Numbered from the stretch's first letter, positions 1 to 7,226 are shown. The stretch: 18,128 nucleotides of DNA from CAYNYM01 sp049366815 (GCA_049366815.1 JBMNCO010000210.1:1-18128), one strand, 5' to 3'. Made by a program: numbers and translations. Notes: a model not told the origin generated them from the letters alone.

Positions 1-75
1 CGGGCCAGGTTTTTGCATCCGATGGAGGATGGACTGCGCATTGAGTTCTTGAGAACCGCTGCATTAACCATTGGT

Positions 76-322
76 ATGAATTTAGGCCTTTCCAATAACT
101 GTGTGGAAATCATGCACCCTTTCTTACGTTCCGAAGCTCCCGGACTGGTCTTTTTTGCGATTTATCCATGGGGGAGTTCTGCCCCCTCCCCATTCTCGAC
201 TTTGTCGAGCTGGGGTTTCCCCCACGGATAAATCGCAAAAAGACGGCGTCCTCCCGCTAGTCACTTCAGAAAGGGTGCATGATTTCCTTTCGAATTTTTC
301 AAAGGGCTAAAGTGTTACAACC
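76..322. repeat. Palindromic repeat, copy 1, interrupted by a second hairpin element
   Basis: The outer arms are imperfect inverted repeats: a left arm (about 86-122) containing GGAAATCATGCACCCTTTCT and a right arm (about 269-305) containing AGAAAGGGTGCATGATTTCC. A second copy of the element lies at 4451-4600, which defines it as a dispersed repeat. The arms here have the same orientation as in copy 2, but the core between them is inverted relative to copy 2 and is split by an insertion at 143-250. No protein is supported here; the short open frames across it are products of the palindrome. It looks like a MITE or REP-type non-autonomous element. The family is not identified. Confidence 0.8.
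143..250. mobile_element. Nested 108-bp hairpin (MITE-like) insertion with 6-bp target duplication
   Basis: Both ends share a near-perfect inverted repeat: TTTTTGCGATTTATCC on the left (about 152-167) and GGATAAATCGCAAAAA on the right (226-241), and the tips are GAC and GTC. Inside, GGGGGAG/CCCCCAC and CTCGAC-TTT-GTCGAG continue the stem, so the whole segment folds into one long hairpin. It is bounded by the direct repeat CTCCCG (137-142 and 251-256), and this hexamer occurs only once at the equivalent place in copy 2. That is what an insertion with a 6-bp target duplication would leave. It encodes nothing and would need a transposase acting in trans. Confidence 0.7.
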
Positions 323-345
323 ATTGAAAGACAAGAGAAACCCTC

Positions 346-912
346 ATGAAAAGATTGCTGTTTGTCTGTACCGTGAACCGCTGGCGCAGCCCTATGGCCG
401 AATATATTTTCCGAAATATACTGGATAAACGTGCCGATGACATTTATAAGAGAATTGAAATTTCATCCGCAGGGATTATCACCGACGAAGAAAAAGAAGA
501 GCTCAAAAAGAAGGGCTTGGATTTACCCGATCCCGTTTTCGGGTATAGACCTCTCGCTTGCGTCATGCTCTATCTAATGAAACGGGGGATAGATTCGTCC
601 GGACACAGGTCAAGAGCGTTGTCAGATCAAATCATGAATGACGCGGATCTGGTCATTCCCGTGGCCGATAAGCACAAAGATGCGGTTATAAAGACCTATC
701 CGGGTAAGAGAGAAAAAGTCCTCAGCCTTGAGGAGCTTTCGAGACCGTTTAGACTCCCTGAGCTAACCGGTGAACCAGATGGGTTGATGCCCCCTGATAA
801 ATTCTGTATGCTCGAATGTGATCACTGGGAGATTACGGATCAGGCCATGTCAATGATTGAAGAAAGGCTGCACGAAGCTACAAATCGGATTCTGGCTTTC
901 CTTGATGACTAA
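346..912 (+). CDS. Low-molecular-weight protein-tyrosine-phosphatase-like protein
   Basis: A 188-residue cytoplasmic protein of the low-molecular-weight phosphotyrosine phosphatase/arsenate reductase fold. The N-terminus carries the P-loop CX5R-S (C8, R14, S15 in FVCTVNRWRSPMAE), where the thiolate attacks phosphate. The family's SSAG strand follows at about residue 47, and GIDSSGHRSRAL with DADLVIPVAD correspond to the usual substrate-side segments. It is longer than the typical 150-160 residues because of an insertion at about residues 50-80. The canonical DPxxG general-acid loop near the C-terminus is not obvious: the stretch around MPPDKF is divergent, so catalysis is uncertain. The ATG at 346 has only a weak upstream purine stretch. 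The next gene begins 42 bp downstream on the same strand. Substrate unknown. Confidence 0.75.
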   Translation: MKRLLFVCTVNRWRSPMAEYIFRNILDKRADDIYKRIEISSAGIITDEEKEELKKKGLDLPDPVFGYRPLACVMLYLMKRGIDSSGHRSRALSDQIMNDADLVIPVADKHKDAVIKTYPGKREKVLSLEELSRPFRLPELTGEPDGLMPPDKFCMLECDHWEITDQAMSMIEERLHEATNRILAFLDD

Positions 913-954
913 TCCTGGGATTTCGGCGGGAATCCTGTCACGGGGTGCGCCACC

Positions 955-2064
955 ATGACAAACTTACCGACTTTTGACGTACTTGTGGTTGGGGGCGGCC
1001 CCGGTGGGGCTGTGGCTGCGAAACGATGCGCGGAACAGGGATTGAACACACTGTTGGTCGAAAAAAAGCGGCTTCCACGCGACAAGGTGTGCTCCGGAAT
1101 GGTTATGGGGATGTGGGCAAGGCAAATCATCCAAGAGGAATTCGGCCCCGTCCCCGACTTCGTGCTCACGACCCCTCCTGCCCTTTCGGGCCAGAGATTC
1201 TACGTCGGGAGGGCGCAGCCTCGAGATCTTAAATGGCCCACCATGCTTGCATGGAGAAGGGACCTGGATTTCTGGATGGTGCAAGGGGCGGTCAGTAGCG
1301 GTGTTGGATTGAGAGACGGCGTGCGCGTTGCCGCAATAAAGCCGGTTAAAGATGGGTGCCGGGTTGCCCTGCGAAAAAGGGGGGAGACCGAAACCTTGCA
1401 TACACGGTTCGTCATTGGGGCCGACGGCGCCGCGTCCGGGGTTCGGAAATCCATGTTTCCTGAACTGAAAGTCCGTTATTCCCGGCCTATTCGGGAATGC
1501 TACCGGGGCGCACTGGATCTGGAAAAAAATCTTATCCACTGGTTTTTCCCAAAAAATTCTCCGCGGCCCCGCTTTAACGTAAACTTTAAAGACGATGTCT
1601 TCCTGATCGAGGGTGATGGACTTCGAATGCTCCACGATGAAATCGGCGAAACCCTTTCGCCTTATGGTTTCCATGCCGAAAATACACCTGAATGGAAAGA
1701 CGGCTGCGTCATTGCACACTTGCATGACGATCTGATTTCGGGAAATTTCAAGCCCGCCAGGAGCAATGCGCTGCTGGTTGGGGATGCCGCCGGGCTCATT
1801 CTGCCCATCACCTTCGAAGGGATCGGTTCCGCGCTCAGAAGCGGAATCCTGGCGGCCCATGCTGTGATCGACCACTTTGACGATGGAACGAAGGTTGCTT
1901 CTTCATACCTCAAATCACTTGGTCCTATTGTTGATGTCATTCGGCGGCTTTGCATAGTTCAATCCAACCTGAAATCCGCACCACACGGAGATGCCGACTT
2001 TTTGGCCAGGTCCTTGGCAGACGCTTACCAAGAGACCTTGACCATTCAGGAAAGCCGGTCATAG
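955..2064 (+). CDS. FAD-dependent oxidoreductase, geranylgeranyl reductase family
   Basis: A 369-residue flavoprotein of the geranylgeranyl reductase/p-hydroxybenzoate hydroxylase-like superfamily, which reduces double bonds of isoprenoid chains or oxidises small molecules using FAD. The N-terminal Rossmann motif VVGGGPGGAVAAK (residues 11-23) binds the ADP part of FAD, and an acidic residue follows in LLVEKK. The family signature around the first Cys is seen as DKVCSGMV (Cys46). A second FAD contact, VIGADGAAS, lies mid-protein, and LLVGDAAGLILPITFEGIG (from residue 273) is the classical GDAA motif. Length fits the family. The start at 955 has no strong ribosome binding site. The true substrate (archaeal-type lipid, quinone side chain or other) cannot be read from the sequence, and the phosphatase gene upstream does not help. 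Confidence 0.85.
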   Translation: MTNLPTFDVLVVGGGPGGAVAAKRCAEQGLNTLLVEKKRLPRDKVCSGMVMGMWARQIIQEEFGPVPDFVLTTPPALSGQRFYVGRAQPRDLKWPTMLAWRRDLDFWMVQGAVSSGVGLRDGVRVAAIKPVKDGCRVALRKRGETETLHTRFVIGADGAASGVRKSMFPELKVRYSRPIRECYRGALDLEKNLIHWFFPKNSPRPRFNVNFKDDVFLIEGDGLRMLHDEIGETLSPYGFHAENTPEWKDGCVIAHLHDDLISGNFKPARSNALLVGDAAGLILPITFEGIGSALRSGILAAHAVIDHFDDGTKVASSYLKSLGPIVDVIRRLCIVQSNLKSAPHGDADFLARSLADAYQETLTIQESRS

Positions 2065-2184
2065 CCTTTCAGGTTCCATTAACCCGGGCAAAATCAATAA
2101 ATCCATATTGACGAGGCCACAAATATGTCATAAAAACATTTACTTTCCCAGTCAACCTGGATTGATTGAACAAGGATTCGGATA

Positions 2185-3441
2185 ATGGAAGAAACAGGTC
2201 TTTTCCTCCGATTCGGCGTCGCACTCGTGATCGGGGTCCTCGTCGGCATGCAGCGCGAGTACGCATACGACACACCGGGAAAGGAACTGGCCACGGGTGC
2301 AAGGACCATGGCCATCATGGGGCTGCTCGGGTGCGCCGGCGCCTTCCTCTCTGATCTCATAAACTCCCCGTGGGTCCTGGCGGTGATCATCCTTGTTGTC
2401 GGGATATTTTTTTCCATCAACTATTTCATCGATGCTTCGAACGGAAACGCCGGGCTCACCACGGAAATTTCGGGGCTCATCACACTTCTTGCAGGAGCCC
2501 TGGCCTATTGGAACCAACTTGCCCTGGCAGTGGCCATCGGTGTCGCCACGGCGGTTCTTCTGTCCATCAAGCCAGAGATGCACCGGTTCATAGAGCGCTT
2601 GACCAGGGAAGACATTTACGCCACCATGAAGTTCGCCGTCGTCACGGCGATCGTTTTGCCCGTCCTTCCCAACCAGGTTTTCGGCCCCGAACCATTTGAC
2701 ATCTTCAATCCCTACAAGATCTGGCTCCTCGTCGTCCTCATTTCCGGTATCAGTTTCATCGGATATATCCTGATCAAGGTTGTCGGCGCCCGGAAGGGGA
2801 TCGGGCTTACGGGGCTTCTGGGGGGGCTCGCCTCGAGTACGGCCGTCACCCTCAGTTTTACCCAAAAAAGCAAGACCGAGGAGGAATTTTCAAAAGCCTT
2901 CGCCCATGCCATCATCGTGGCCTGGACCGTCATGTTTTCCCGGGTTGTCGTGGAAGTGGCGGTGATCAATCCCCCCTTGGCACGACAACTTTTAGTCCCT
3001 GTGATGATTCCTGTCGGCGCAGGCCTGGCCTATTGCGTTTATCTCTATTATACCCAGAAGACTGATACAGGAACGGATGTGACGTTTCACAACCCCTTTG
3101 AACTCGGACCTGCCGTGACCTTCGGTTTCGTTTTCGTCATCATCCTGTTTCTCTCAAAGGCCGCCCATGTGTACCTGGGGAACACGGGGATCTATCTTTC
3201 AAGCATTATCGCCGGTCTGGCGGATGTCGACGCCATCGCACTTTCGGTTGCGGACCTCAGCCGCGGGCAGACCGGCCCCGCTCTTAAAACCTCCGTCCAG
3301 GCGGTCCTTCTCGCCGCCGTTTCAAACACCTTTCTCAAAGGTTGTCTCGTCCTGTTCATGGGGGCACCGGGCCTCCGTCGGGCCATCTTGCCAGGCTTTC
3401 TTCTCATGCTCATGACAGGAGTCGCCGCCTTGATGCTCTAA
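2185..3441 (+). CDS. MgtC/SapB family membrane protein with DUF4010 domain
   Basis: A 418-residue polytopic inner-membrane protein. Residues 1-150 match the MgtC/SapB pattern: a hydrophobic first helix ending in GVLVGMQREY, then the polar stretch with GARTMAIMGLLGCAGAF. The rest (about 175-418) has the DUF4010 arrangement of several further helices, including GLLGGLASSTAVTLSFTQKS and the late segment IIAGLADVDAIALSVADLS. MgtC-type domains are linked to magnesium homeostasis and ATP synthase control; the fused DUF4010 form is of unknown function, probably transport. An AAGGA box at 2172-2176, 8 nt before the ATG, supports the start. It stands alone, 120 bp after the flavoprotein gene. Confidence 0.85.
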   Translation: MEETGLFLRFGVALVIGVLVGMQREYAYDTPGKELATGARTMAIMGLLGCAGAFLSDLINSPWVLAVIILVVGIFFSINYFIDASNGNAGLTTEISGLITLLAGALAYWNQLALAVAIGVATAVLLSIKPEMHRFIERLTREDIYATMKFAVVTAIVLPVLPNQVFGPEPFDIFNPYKIWLLVVLISGISFIGYILIKVVGARKGIGLTGLLGGLASSTAVTLSFTQKSKTEEEFSKAFAHAIIVAWTVMFSRVVVEVAVINPPLARQLLVPVMIPVGAGLAYCVYLYYTQKTDTGTDVTFHNPFELGPAVTFGFVFVIILFLSKAAHVYLGNTGIYLSSIIAGLADVDAIALSVADLSRGQTGPALKTSVQAVLLAAVSNTFLKGCLVLFMGAPGLRRAILPGFLLMLMTGVAALML

Positions 3442-3472
3442 AAATCCCATTAAAACGGCATTCTTGATCAGG

Positions 3473-3499
3473 GTTTGGGAGACAGATACCGCCCCAAAC
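3473..3499. terminator. Hairpin after the MgtC/DUF4010 gene
   Basis: GTTTGGG (3473-3479) pairs with CCCAAAC (3493-3499), 32 bp after the stop codon. No T-run follows directly, so it is at best a weak intrinsic terminator or an mRNA-stabilising hairpin. Confidence 0.35.
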
Positions 3500-3657
3500 A
3501 TCCTGTATATGCTCAAAAAAATGCCACCCCTGAATAGCGTTAGGCATCATATATGTTATTGCCATTATATGTATATAATGATATATATTGTTTGTTCGAT
3601 TTTGGGAAGAGAATCAGGCATCTGCCGGATCGCCCGGGCATCCAGAAAGGAACCAAG

Positions 3658-3945
3658 ATGATGACTCTTACGAAAGCCCGTCTCATACAGGCCGTTGTAG
3701 AACGGACTGGAACCGTGAAGAAGGAGGCCATAGAGACGGTCGGAGCACTGTTTGAGACGATCAAGTCCACCCTGGAAAATGGTGAAGATGTCATGATATC
3801 GAGGTTCGGCAAATTCTCTGTCAAAGAGAAAAAACAACGCCGAGGAAGGAATCCCGCCACGGGGAATGATTTGATGCTGTATGCAGGGAGAGTCGTAACC
3901 TTCAGTTGCTCCGCGGTGTTGAAGGACAAGTTGAATTCTCGATAG
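3658..3945 (+). CDS. Integration host factor alpha-like / HU-family DNA-binding protein
   Basis: A 95-residue nucleoid-associated protein of the HU/IHF family, which binds as a dimer and bends DNA sharply. The family order is complete: helical N-terminus with LTKARLIQAV, central helix ETVGALFETIKSTLENGE, strand VMISRFGKFSV, then the DNA-intercalating arm QRRGRNPATGND (residues 60-71) with the proline at 66, and the return strand GRVVTF. The TKA start and the QRxGRNPxTG arm are closer to IHF-alpha than to HU. The open frame extends upstream to 3553, but AGAAAGG at 3644-3650, 7 nt before the ATG at 3658, fixes the start; ATG 3661 is an alternative. The upstream region is very AT-rich, as expected of a promoter. 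Confidence 0.88.
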   Translation: MMTLTKARLIQAVVERTGTVKKEAIETVGALFETIKSTLENGEDVMISRFGKFSVKEKKQRRGRNPATGNDLMLYAGRVVTFSCSAVLKDKLNSR

Positions 3946-3952
3946 GAAAATA

Positions 3953-3978
3953 AATACCACCAGTGAACTGATGGTATT
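3953..3978. terminator. Hairpin after the IHF-like gene
   Basis: AATACCA (3953-3959) pairs with TGGTATT (3972-3978), with an inner CAG/CTG around a TGAA loop, 7 bp after the stop codon. Only a short T-rich stretch follows, so terminator activity is probable but weak. Confidence 0.45.
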
Positions 3979-4450
3979 CATTTAAAATCATCTCTATCAT
4001 AGTGCTTCTCCGCCTCTCAAGATAAGCGCCATATACAGAATTTGATGCGTTTTGTCGTTATGTTATTTTGTGGGCCATTTTCTTTTTTCCCCACCCTAAC
4101 CAATCGAACCCAGGCCAGATATGATGCCAAGAAGAAGGAAAACCCCTGCACAATCGCTTGGAGGTTGGGTAGGATATGCAGGGGTTTCCTTAACTGAGTA
4201 GAGAGAGTTATGTCAACATTGATATATTACGTTCCATTGGATGTCAATCAAAAAATCATCATTCTCATTCTCACCCACCTCCTTTTTCTTATGAGGGGGC
4301 ACCGTGATCGAGTCCTTAAATGTAGTTTGCCATAAGGATTCCTGACCGCGTCAAAATATGAAACCCTCCCAATTTAGAAGACAGTCCCTCCTGCCGGTGT
4401 TCCCAATTATTGTTCCTGACCTCGACCGAACCTTCATAACTTATTGTTTT
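3979..4450. other. Intergenic region without a supported gene
   Basis: I see no convincing protein gene here. The stretch contains a long hairpin (4137-4189, listed separately) and, reading on the minus strand, a strong ribosome-binding sequence AAGGAGGTG (4276-4284) followed 7 nt later by an ATG (4268-4266) that meets a stop after six codons. A plus-strand open frame from ATG 4210 is about 42 codons but has poor initiation context and unremarkable composition. Confidence 0.5.
4137..4189. terminator. Long-loop hairpin, possible terminator reading leftwards
   Basis: GGAAAACCCCTGCA (4137-4150) pairs with TGCAGGGGTTTCC (4177-4189), a 13-bp stem with one bulge and a loop of about 26 nt. Read on the minus strand, the stem is followed by the T-rich TTTTCCTTCTTCTT, which is more terminator-like than the plus-strand side. 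No gene is known to end here, so the transcript it serves is unclear. Confidence 0.4.
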
Positions 4451-4600
4451 TTATAGTAACCTCGTATGAATTCAGCCCTTTCCAATGACTGTTTGGAAAT
4501 CATGCTCCCTTTCTGAAGTGACTAGCGGGAGCTTCGGAACGTAAGAAAGGGTGCATGATTTCCCTTCAAATTTTTCAAAGGGCTAAAGTTTTACGTAACC
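4451..4600. repeat. Palindromic repeat, copy 2 (uninterrupted, core inverted)
   Basis: Left arm CCCTTTCCAATGACTGTTTG then GGAAATCATGCTCCCTTTCT, right arm AGAAAGGGTGCATGATTTCC followed by TTTTTCAAAGGGCTAAAG. The tips GTAACC (4456-4461) and GTAACC (4595-4600) are close to the ends. Compared with copy 1 at 76-322, the arms keep the same orientation but the central 29-30 bp (about 4514-4543) is reverse-complemented, and there is no inserted hairpin. It is non-coding. Confidence 0.8.
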
Positions 4601-4762
4601 TCTAATATTTGGTTACCTTCGCGATCTGGGAAAAATAATCGCCATCCGGTCTGAATGATGTAAATCTTGACTTATGTCCAGATTTACTTATATAAAAGAT
4701 TTCAATCCCTATCGAATTAGTCTTTTTACAAAATCCTAAACCAAGTATCACGATTGTAAAAC

Positions 4763-4802
4763 ATGGGTGATCGGCGGACCCAAGGGCGGCCCATAGGGGG
4801 CC
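4763..4802 (+). promoter_or_regulatory. Candidate structured leader with competing hairpins upstream of the TupA-like gene
   Basis: Just ahead of the binding-protein gene, ATGGG (4763-4767) can pair with CCCAT (4790-4794), while GGCCC (4788-4792) can instead pair with GGGCC (4798-4802). The two stems share bases and exclude each other, as expected of an attenuator or riboswitch-type leader. The gene handles a tungstate/molybdate-type ligand, so control by metal or cofactor would make sense, but I could not match the Moco/Tuco RNA consensus by eye. Inference only. Confidence 0.3.
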
Positions 4803-4835
4803 TTTAGAAATTACGCTTAAATATGGAGGTGTCAT

Positions 4836-5699
4836 ATGAAAACACGTGTTATAGGGAAATACCTTTTAATGGTCTTGATTATCCTGGCCTTTTACTCCCA
4901 GGCCGGGGCCTGGGAGACTTGTACGGCTGTTTACGGAAGCGGGGACAAACGCTTCAGTCTCGCCACCGGCTCTCCGGGAGAACTGGCTCTTCTGGAGGTC
5001 TTGACCGATGCCTTTAACAAAAAACACGAGACGACTCTTTGCTGGGTAAAGGCAGGGTCCGGGGCAAGCCTCAAACTGCTCAAGGAGAAAAAGGTCGATA
5101 TGGTGATGGTCCATGCGCCCGCGGCGGAGAAACAGGCTGTTTCAGATGGTTGGGCCATAAAGCGCACGCTCATAGGTTCAAACGAATTCTACATCGTCGG
5201 CCCCAGGGAGGACCCGGCGGGCATTTCCCAGGCCGAGACGGCCCATGACGCCTATGCCAAAATAGCCCGGGCCCAGGCGAAATTCTTCTCCCGGGGTGAC
5301 AACTCGGGAACACACAAGAAGGAAATGGCGATTTGGGAAAAGGCCGGCGTGAGCCCGTCAGGCGACTGGTACAGTGTGACCAAGACCTTCATGATGGCGA
5401 CACTGAAAATGGCCGACACAGAGAAAGGGTATTTCATGACTGACAGCAGCACATGGGTTGCTGCCAAGAAAGAGATCAAGAATCTCGCGATCCTTTTTCG
5501 CGGCGATGTATTCCTTGTTAATACCTACCATGCCCTTTGCCAACCTGAAGGCGCAACACCCGGCCAGGAGTTTGCATCCAGATTCATCGATTTCGTCTCT
5601 ACGGAAGAAGGGCAGAACATCATCCGAAATTACGGGGCCGATCTTTACGGCGAGGGTCTGTACAACGATGCTGAATATGCAAAAAAATACGAATACTGA
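4836..5699 (+). CDS. TupA-like periplasmic tungstate/molybdate-type substrate-binding protein
   Basis: A 287-residue exported type II solute-binding protein of the TupA (tungstate) branch of the PstS/ModA-like superfamily. A signal peptide (hydrophobic residues 9-20, likely cleavage after AGA at 25) sends it to the periplasm. The ligand loops are recognisable: LATGSPGELALLEVL (from about 42; family members usually read ATTTST here), VHAPAAEKQ, and the strongly diagnostic SRGDNSGTHKKE (152-163). GDWY, TDSSTWVA and STEEGQNII follow as in TupA. The start has GGAGG at 4825-4829, 6 nt before the ATG. No TupB permease or TupC ATPase gene adjoins it, so it is an orphan binding protein that must share a transporter encoded elsewhere or act as a sensor. 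A molybdenum hydroxylase operon lies downstream. The exact oxyanion is not certain. Confidence 0.85.
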   Translation: MKTRVIGKYLLMVLIILAFYSQAGAWETCTAVYGSGDKRFSLATGSPGELALLEVLTDAFNKKHETTLCWVKAGSGASLKLLKEKKVDMVMVHAPAAEKQAVSDGWAIKRTLIGSNEFYIVGPREDPAGISQAETAHDAYAKIARAQAKFFSRGDNSGTHKKEMAIWEKAGVSPSGDWYSVTKTFMMATLKMADTEKGYFMTDSSTWVAAKKEIKNLAILFRGDVFLVNTYHALCQPEGATPGQEFASRFIDFVSTEEGQNIIRNYGADLYGEGLYNDAEYAKKYEY

Positions 5700-5710
5700 T
5701 GCCTGAAACG

Positions 5711-5746
5711 TGACCTTGAGGGATGGCCGCGTCATCCTTCGAGGTC
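5711..5746. terminator. Strong hairpin after the TupA-like gene
   Basis: TGACCTTGAGGGATG (5711-5725) pairs over 15 positions (two G-U pairs) with CATCCTTCGAGGTCA (5732-5746), leaving a 6-nt loop, 12 bp after the stop codon. No T-run follows, so it is likely a 3'-end hairpin rather than a textbook intrinsic terminator. Confidence 0.5.
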
Positions 5747-6194
5747 AGGGCGGCATATCGACCACTATGATTGCCCTATAAATCCGCCCTCAGAAAACAT
5801 CGCTTGTCCTTTGAGATCCTTCAATTAGTCCTTGCTTTATCTATTGCAAAATATACATTCCTTATCCTCCAGGACAGAATCAGCCTCCTTTGCTGAGATG
5901 CATGGGCGGTCCCACTGCATTGTTTGCTCGAATGGTTGTTCTTTATACCGAACAAATACAGCTCATATTCGACACTTGCAAATAATTTTACGACATTATA
6001 TATAATAACACCTTGAATTTGAATGCTTTTAAGTTGACATCCTGGATCTTTACATATACCATTTCGTTCACTATAACAAACACATGCTTCTCCGATTCCC
6101 CTGAAAACACAAATGATACCCTGGGACTTATGCACATGGAAAAGGCAAGCCTGCATAACCAAGTGGGATTTTTTTAAATTTTGTTATATCTTTA
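5747..6194. other. AT-rich intergenic region
   Basis: No supported gene. A minus-strand frame at 5821-6162 (113 codons, several Cys) lacks a ribosome binding site and a recognisable family. The composition is clearly more AT-rich than the flanking genes. Confidence 0.4.
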
Positions 6195-6223
6195 TTGACA
6201 TATATTAGCTGTTAATATTTTAT
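6195..6223 (+). promoter_or_regulatory. Sigma-70-type promoter of the molybdenum hydroxylase operon
   Basis: A perfect -35 box TTGACA (6195-6200) is followed after 17 bp by TTTTAT (6218-6223), a 4/6 match to the -10 consensus, in an AT-rich setting. Transcription would start near 6230, giving a leader of about 110 nt before the first structural gene. Confidence 0.5.
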
Positions 6224-6253
6224 GGAGTTTTCCTTGTCAATGCCAAGGAGCTA

Positions 6254-6316
6254 ATGGATATGGGCTTACCCGGTAAAATTGGTCATTTGAACTATACAGA
6301 ACGAAAAAGGCTTTAA
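6254..6316 (+). CDS. Possible 18-20 residue leader peptide
   Basis: In the leader of the hydroxylase operon, AAGGAG (6245-6250) lies 9 nt before ATG 6260 (and 3 nt before ATG 6254). The frame reads MGLPGKIGHLNYTERKRL from the second ATG and stops at 6314-6316, 25 bp before the first subunit gene. No homologue is recognised. It may be a translated leader affecting expression of the operon, or a chance frame. Confidence 0.3.
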   Translation: MDMGLPGKIGHLNYTERKRL

Positions 6317-6341
6317 TGATACGCGAAAGGAGTCGACGGAT

Positions 6342-7226
6342 ATGCTTATCCCACATTTCAATTATCATGTACCGGACACTCTGCGTGAAGCATGCAGGAT
6401 GAAAGCGGAGTTAAGGGAAAACGCCTGCATAATCGCAGGAGGAACTGATGTCGTCGTAAACCTGAAGAAGGGTTTGATTTCACAGAAAAACTTGATTTCG
6501 CTCAAGATGCTGGATCAATTGAGGCTAATGAGGGCCGATTCGAGCAGGGGTTGCACGGTAATCGGTGCCTGCACATCAGCTTCCGGGCTTTTGGGTGGAC
6601 ATATCGCCGCTCAATTCAGTGCTCTTGCTGCGTGCGCCGAATCCCTAGGTTCTCCCTTGATCAGGAATAGGGCTACGATCGGAGGTAACCTGGTAACGGC
6701 GCGCCCGGCCGCTGATCTTCCTCCCTCTCTCATGGCTTACGGTGCAAGAGTCGTCCTAAGCAGCATGGAAGGGGAAAGGGAAGTATCTTTAGACGAGTTT
6801 TTTGTAGGTCCCGGCAAGACGATCCTGCGTGATGATGAAATTCTCACCCAAGTCATTTTGGATAAGCTGCCACCCTACTCGGGCGGTGGATACCTTAAAC
6901 TCGGACTCCGAAAAGCCCTCGAGATCGGCCTGGTCAATGTGGCCGCATATCTCGCTTTGGAAAGGCCCCATGGCCCTATTTCGGAAGCAAGGATTGTCCT
7001 TGGCGCAGTAGCTCCCACTCCAAGAAGAGCGGTGAGGGCGGAGAAACATCTTATAGGGAAAAGGCCGGCAGAGTTATTGTTTGTCGAGACAGGCCACCTG
7101 GCCGCAGAGGAAAGCGAACCTATTGATGATTTCAGGGGCTCAGCCGCATACCGGAAAGAGATGGTTAAGGTCCTGACGGAAAGGGCGCTTCAGAAGGCCC
7201 TCCACGAGGCGACAAACAAACATTAA
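6342..7226 (+). CDS. Molybdenum hydroxylase FAD-binding subunit (CoxM/CutM type)
   Basis: The 294-residue medium subunit of a xanthine dehydrogenase-family enzyme. It carries FAD and passes electrons between the iron-sulfur subunit and the external acceptor. Visible family motifs are IIAGGTDVVV (about 30-39), which holds the FAD pyrophosphate, and IGGNLVTARPAADLPPSL (113-130), the second FAD loop. The C-terminal third, with GAVAPTPRRAVRAEKHL, is the CO_deh_flav_C domain. The region that houses an extra 4Fe-4S cluster in 4-hydroxybenzoyl-CoA reductase beta has no Cys cluster here, arguing against that particular enzyme. GAAAGGAG sits about 9 nt before the ATG. The gene opens a three-gene operon; the next start is 18 bp after its stop. 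Confidence 0.93.
   Translation: MLIPHFNYHVPDTLREACRMKAELRENACIIAGGTDVVVNLKKGLISQKNLISLKMLDQLRLMRADSSRGCTVIGACTSASGLLGGHIAAQFSALAACAESLGSPLIRNRATIGGNLVTARPAADLPPSLMAYGARVVLSSMEGEREVSLDEFFVGPGKTILRDDEILTQVILDKLPPYSGGGYLKLGLRKALEIGLVNVAAYLALERPHGPISEARIVLGAVAPTPRRAVRAEKHLIGKRPAELLFVETGHLAAEESEPIDDFRGSAAYRKEMVKVLTERALQKALHEATNKH

Noticed and set aside
13..310. Short plus-strand ORFs across the left edge
   Set aside because: They run through the two nested palindromic repeats and have no ribosome binding site or family resemblance.
3553..3657. N-terminal extension of the IHF-like protein
   Set aside because: The extra 35 residues are unlike the family, and the ribosome binding site at 3644-3650 supports the ATG at 3658.
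4763..4802. Assignment of the TupA-like leader to the Moco/Tuco riboswitch class
   Set aside because: The consensus conserved bases and stem order could not be recognised by eye, so only a generic structured leader is reported.
4602..4835. 77-codon minus-strand ORF upstream of the TupA-like gene
   Set aside because: It lies in the promoter and leader region, has no ribosome binding site and no recognisable family.
5821..6162. 113-codon minus-strand ORF rich in Cys
   Set aside because: It needs a TTG start without a ribosome binding site, sits in AT-rich sequence and matches no family I know; a gene remnant cannot be excluded.
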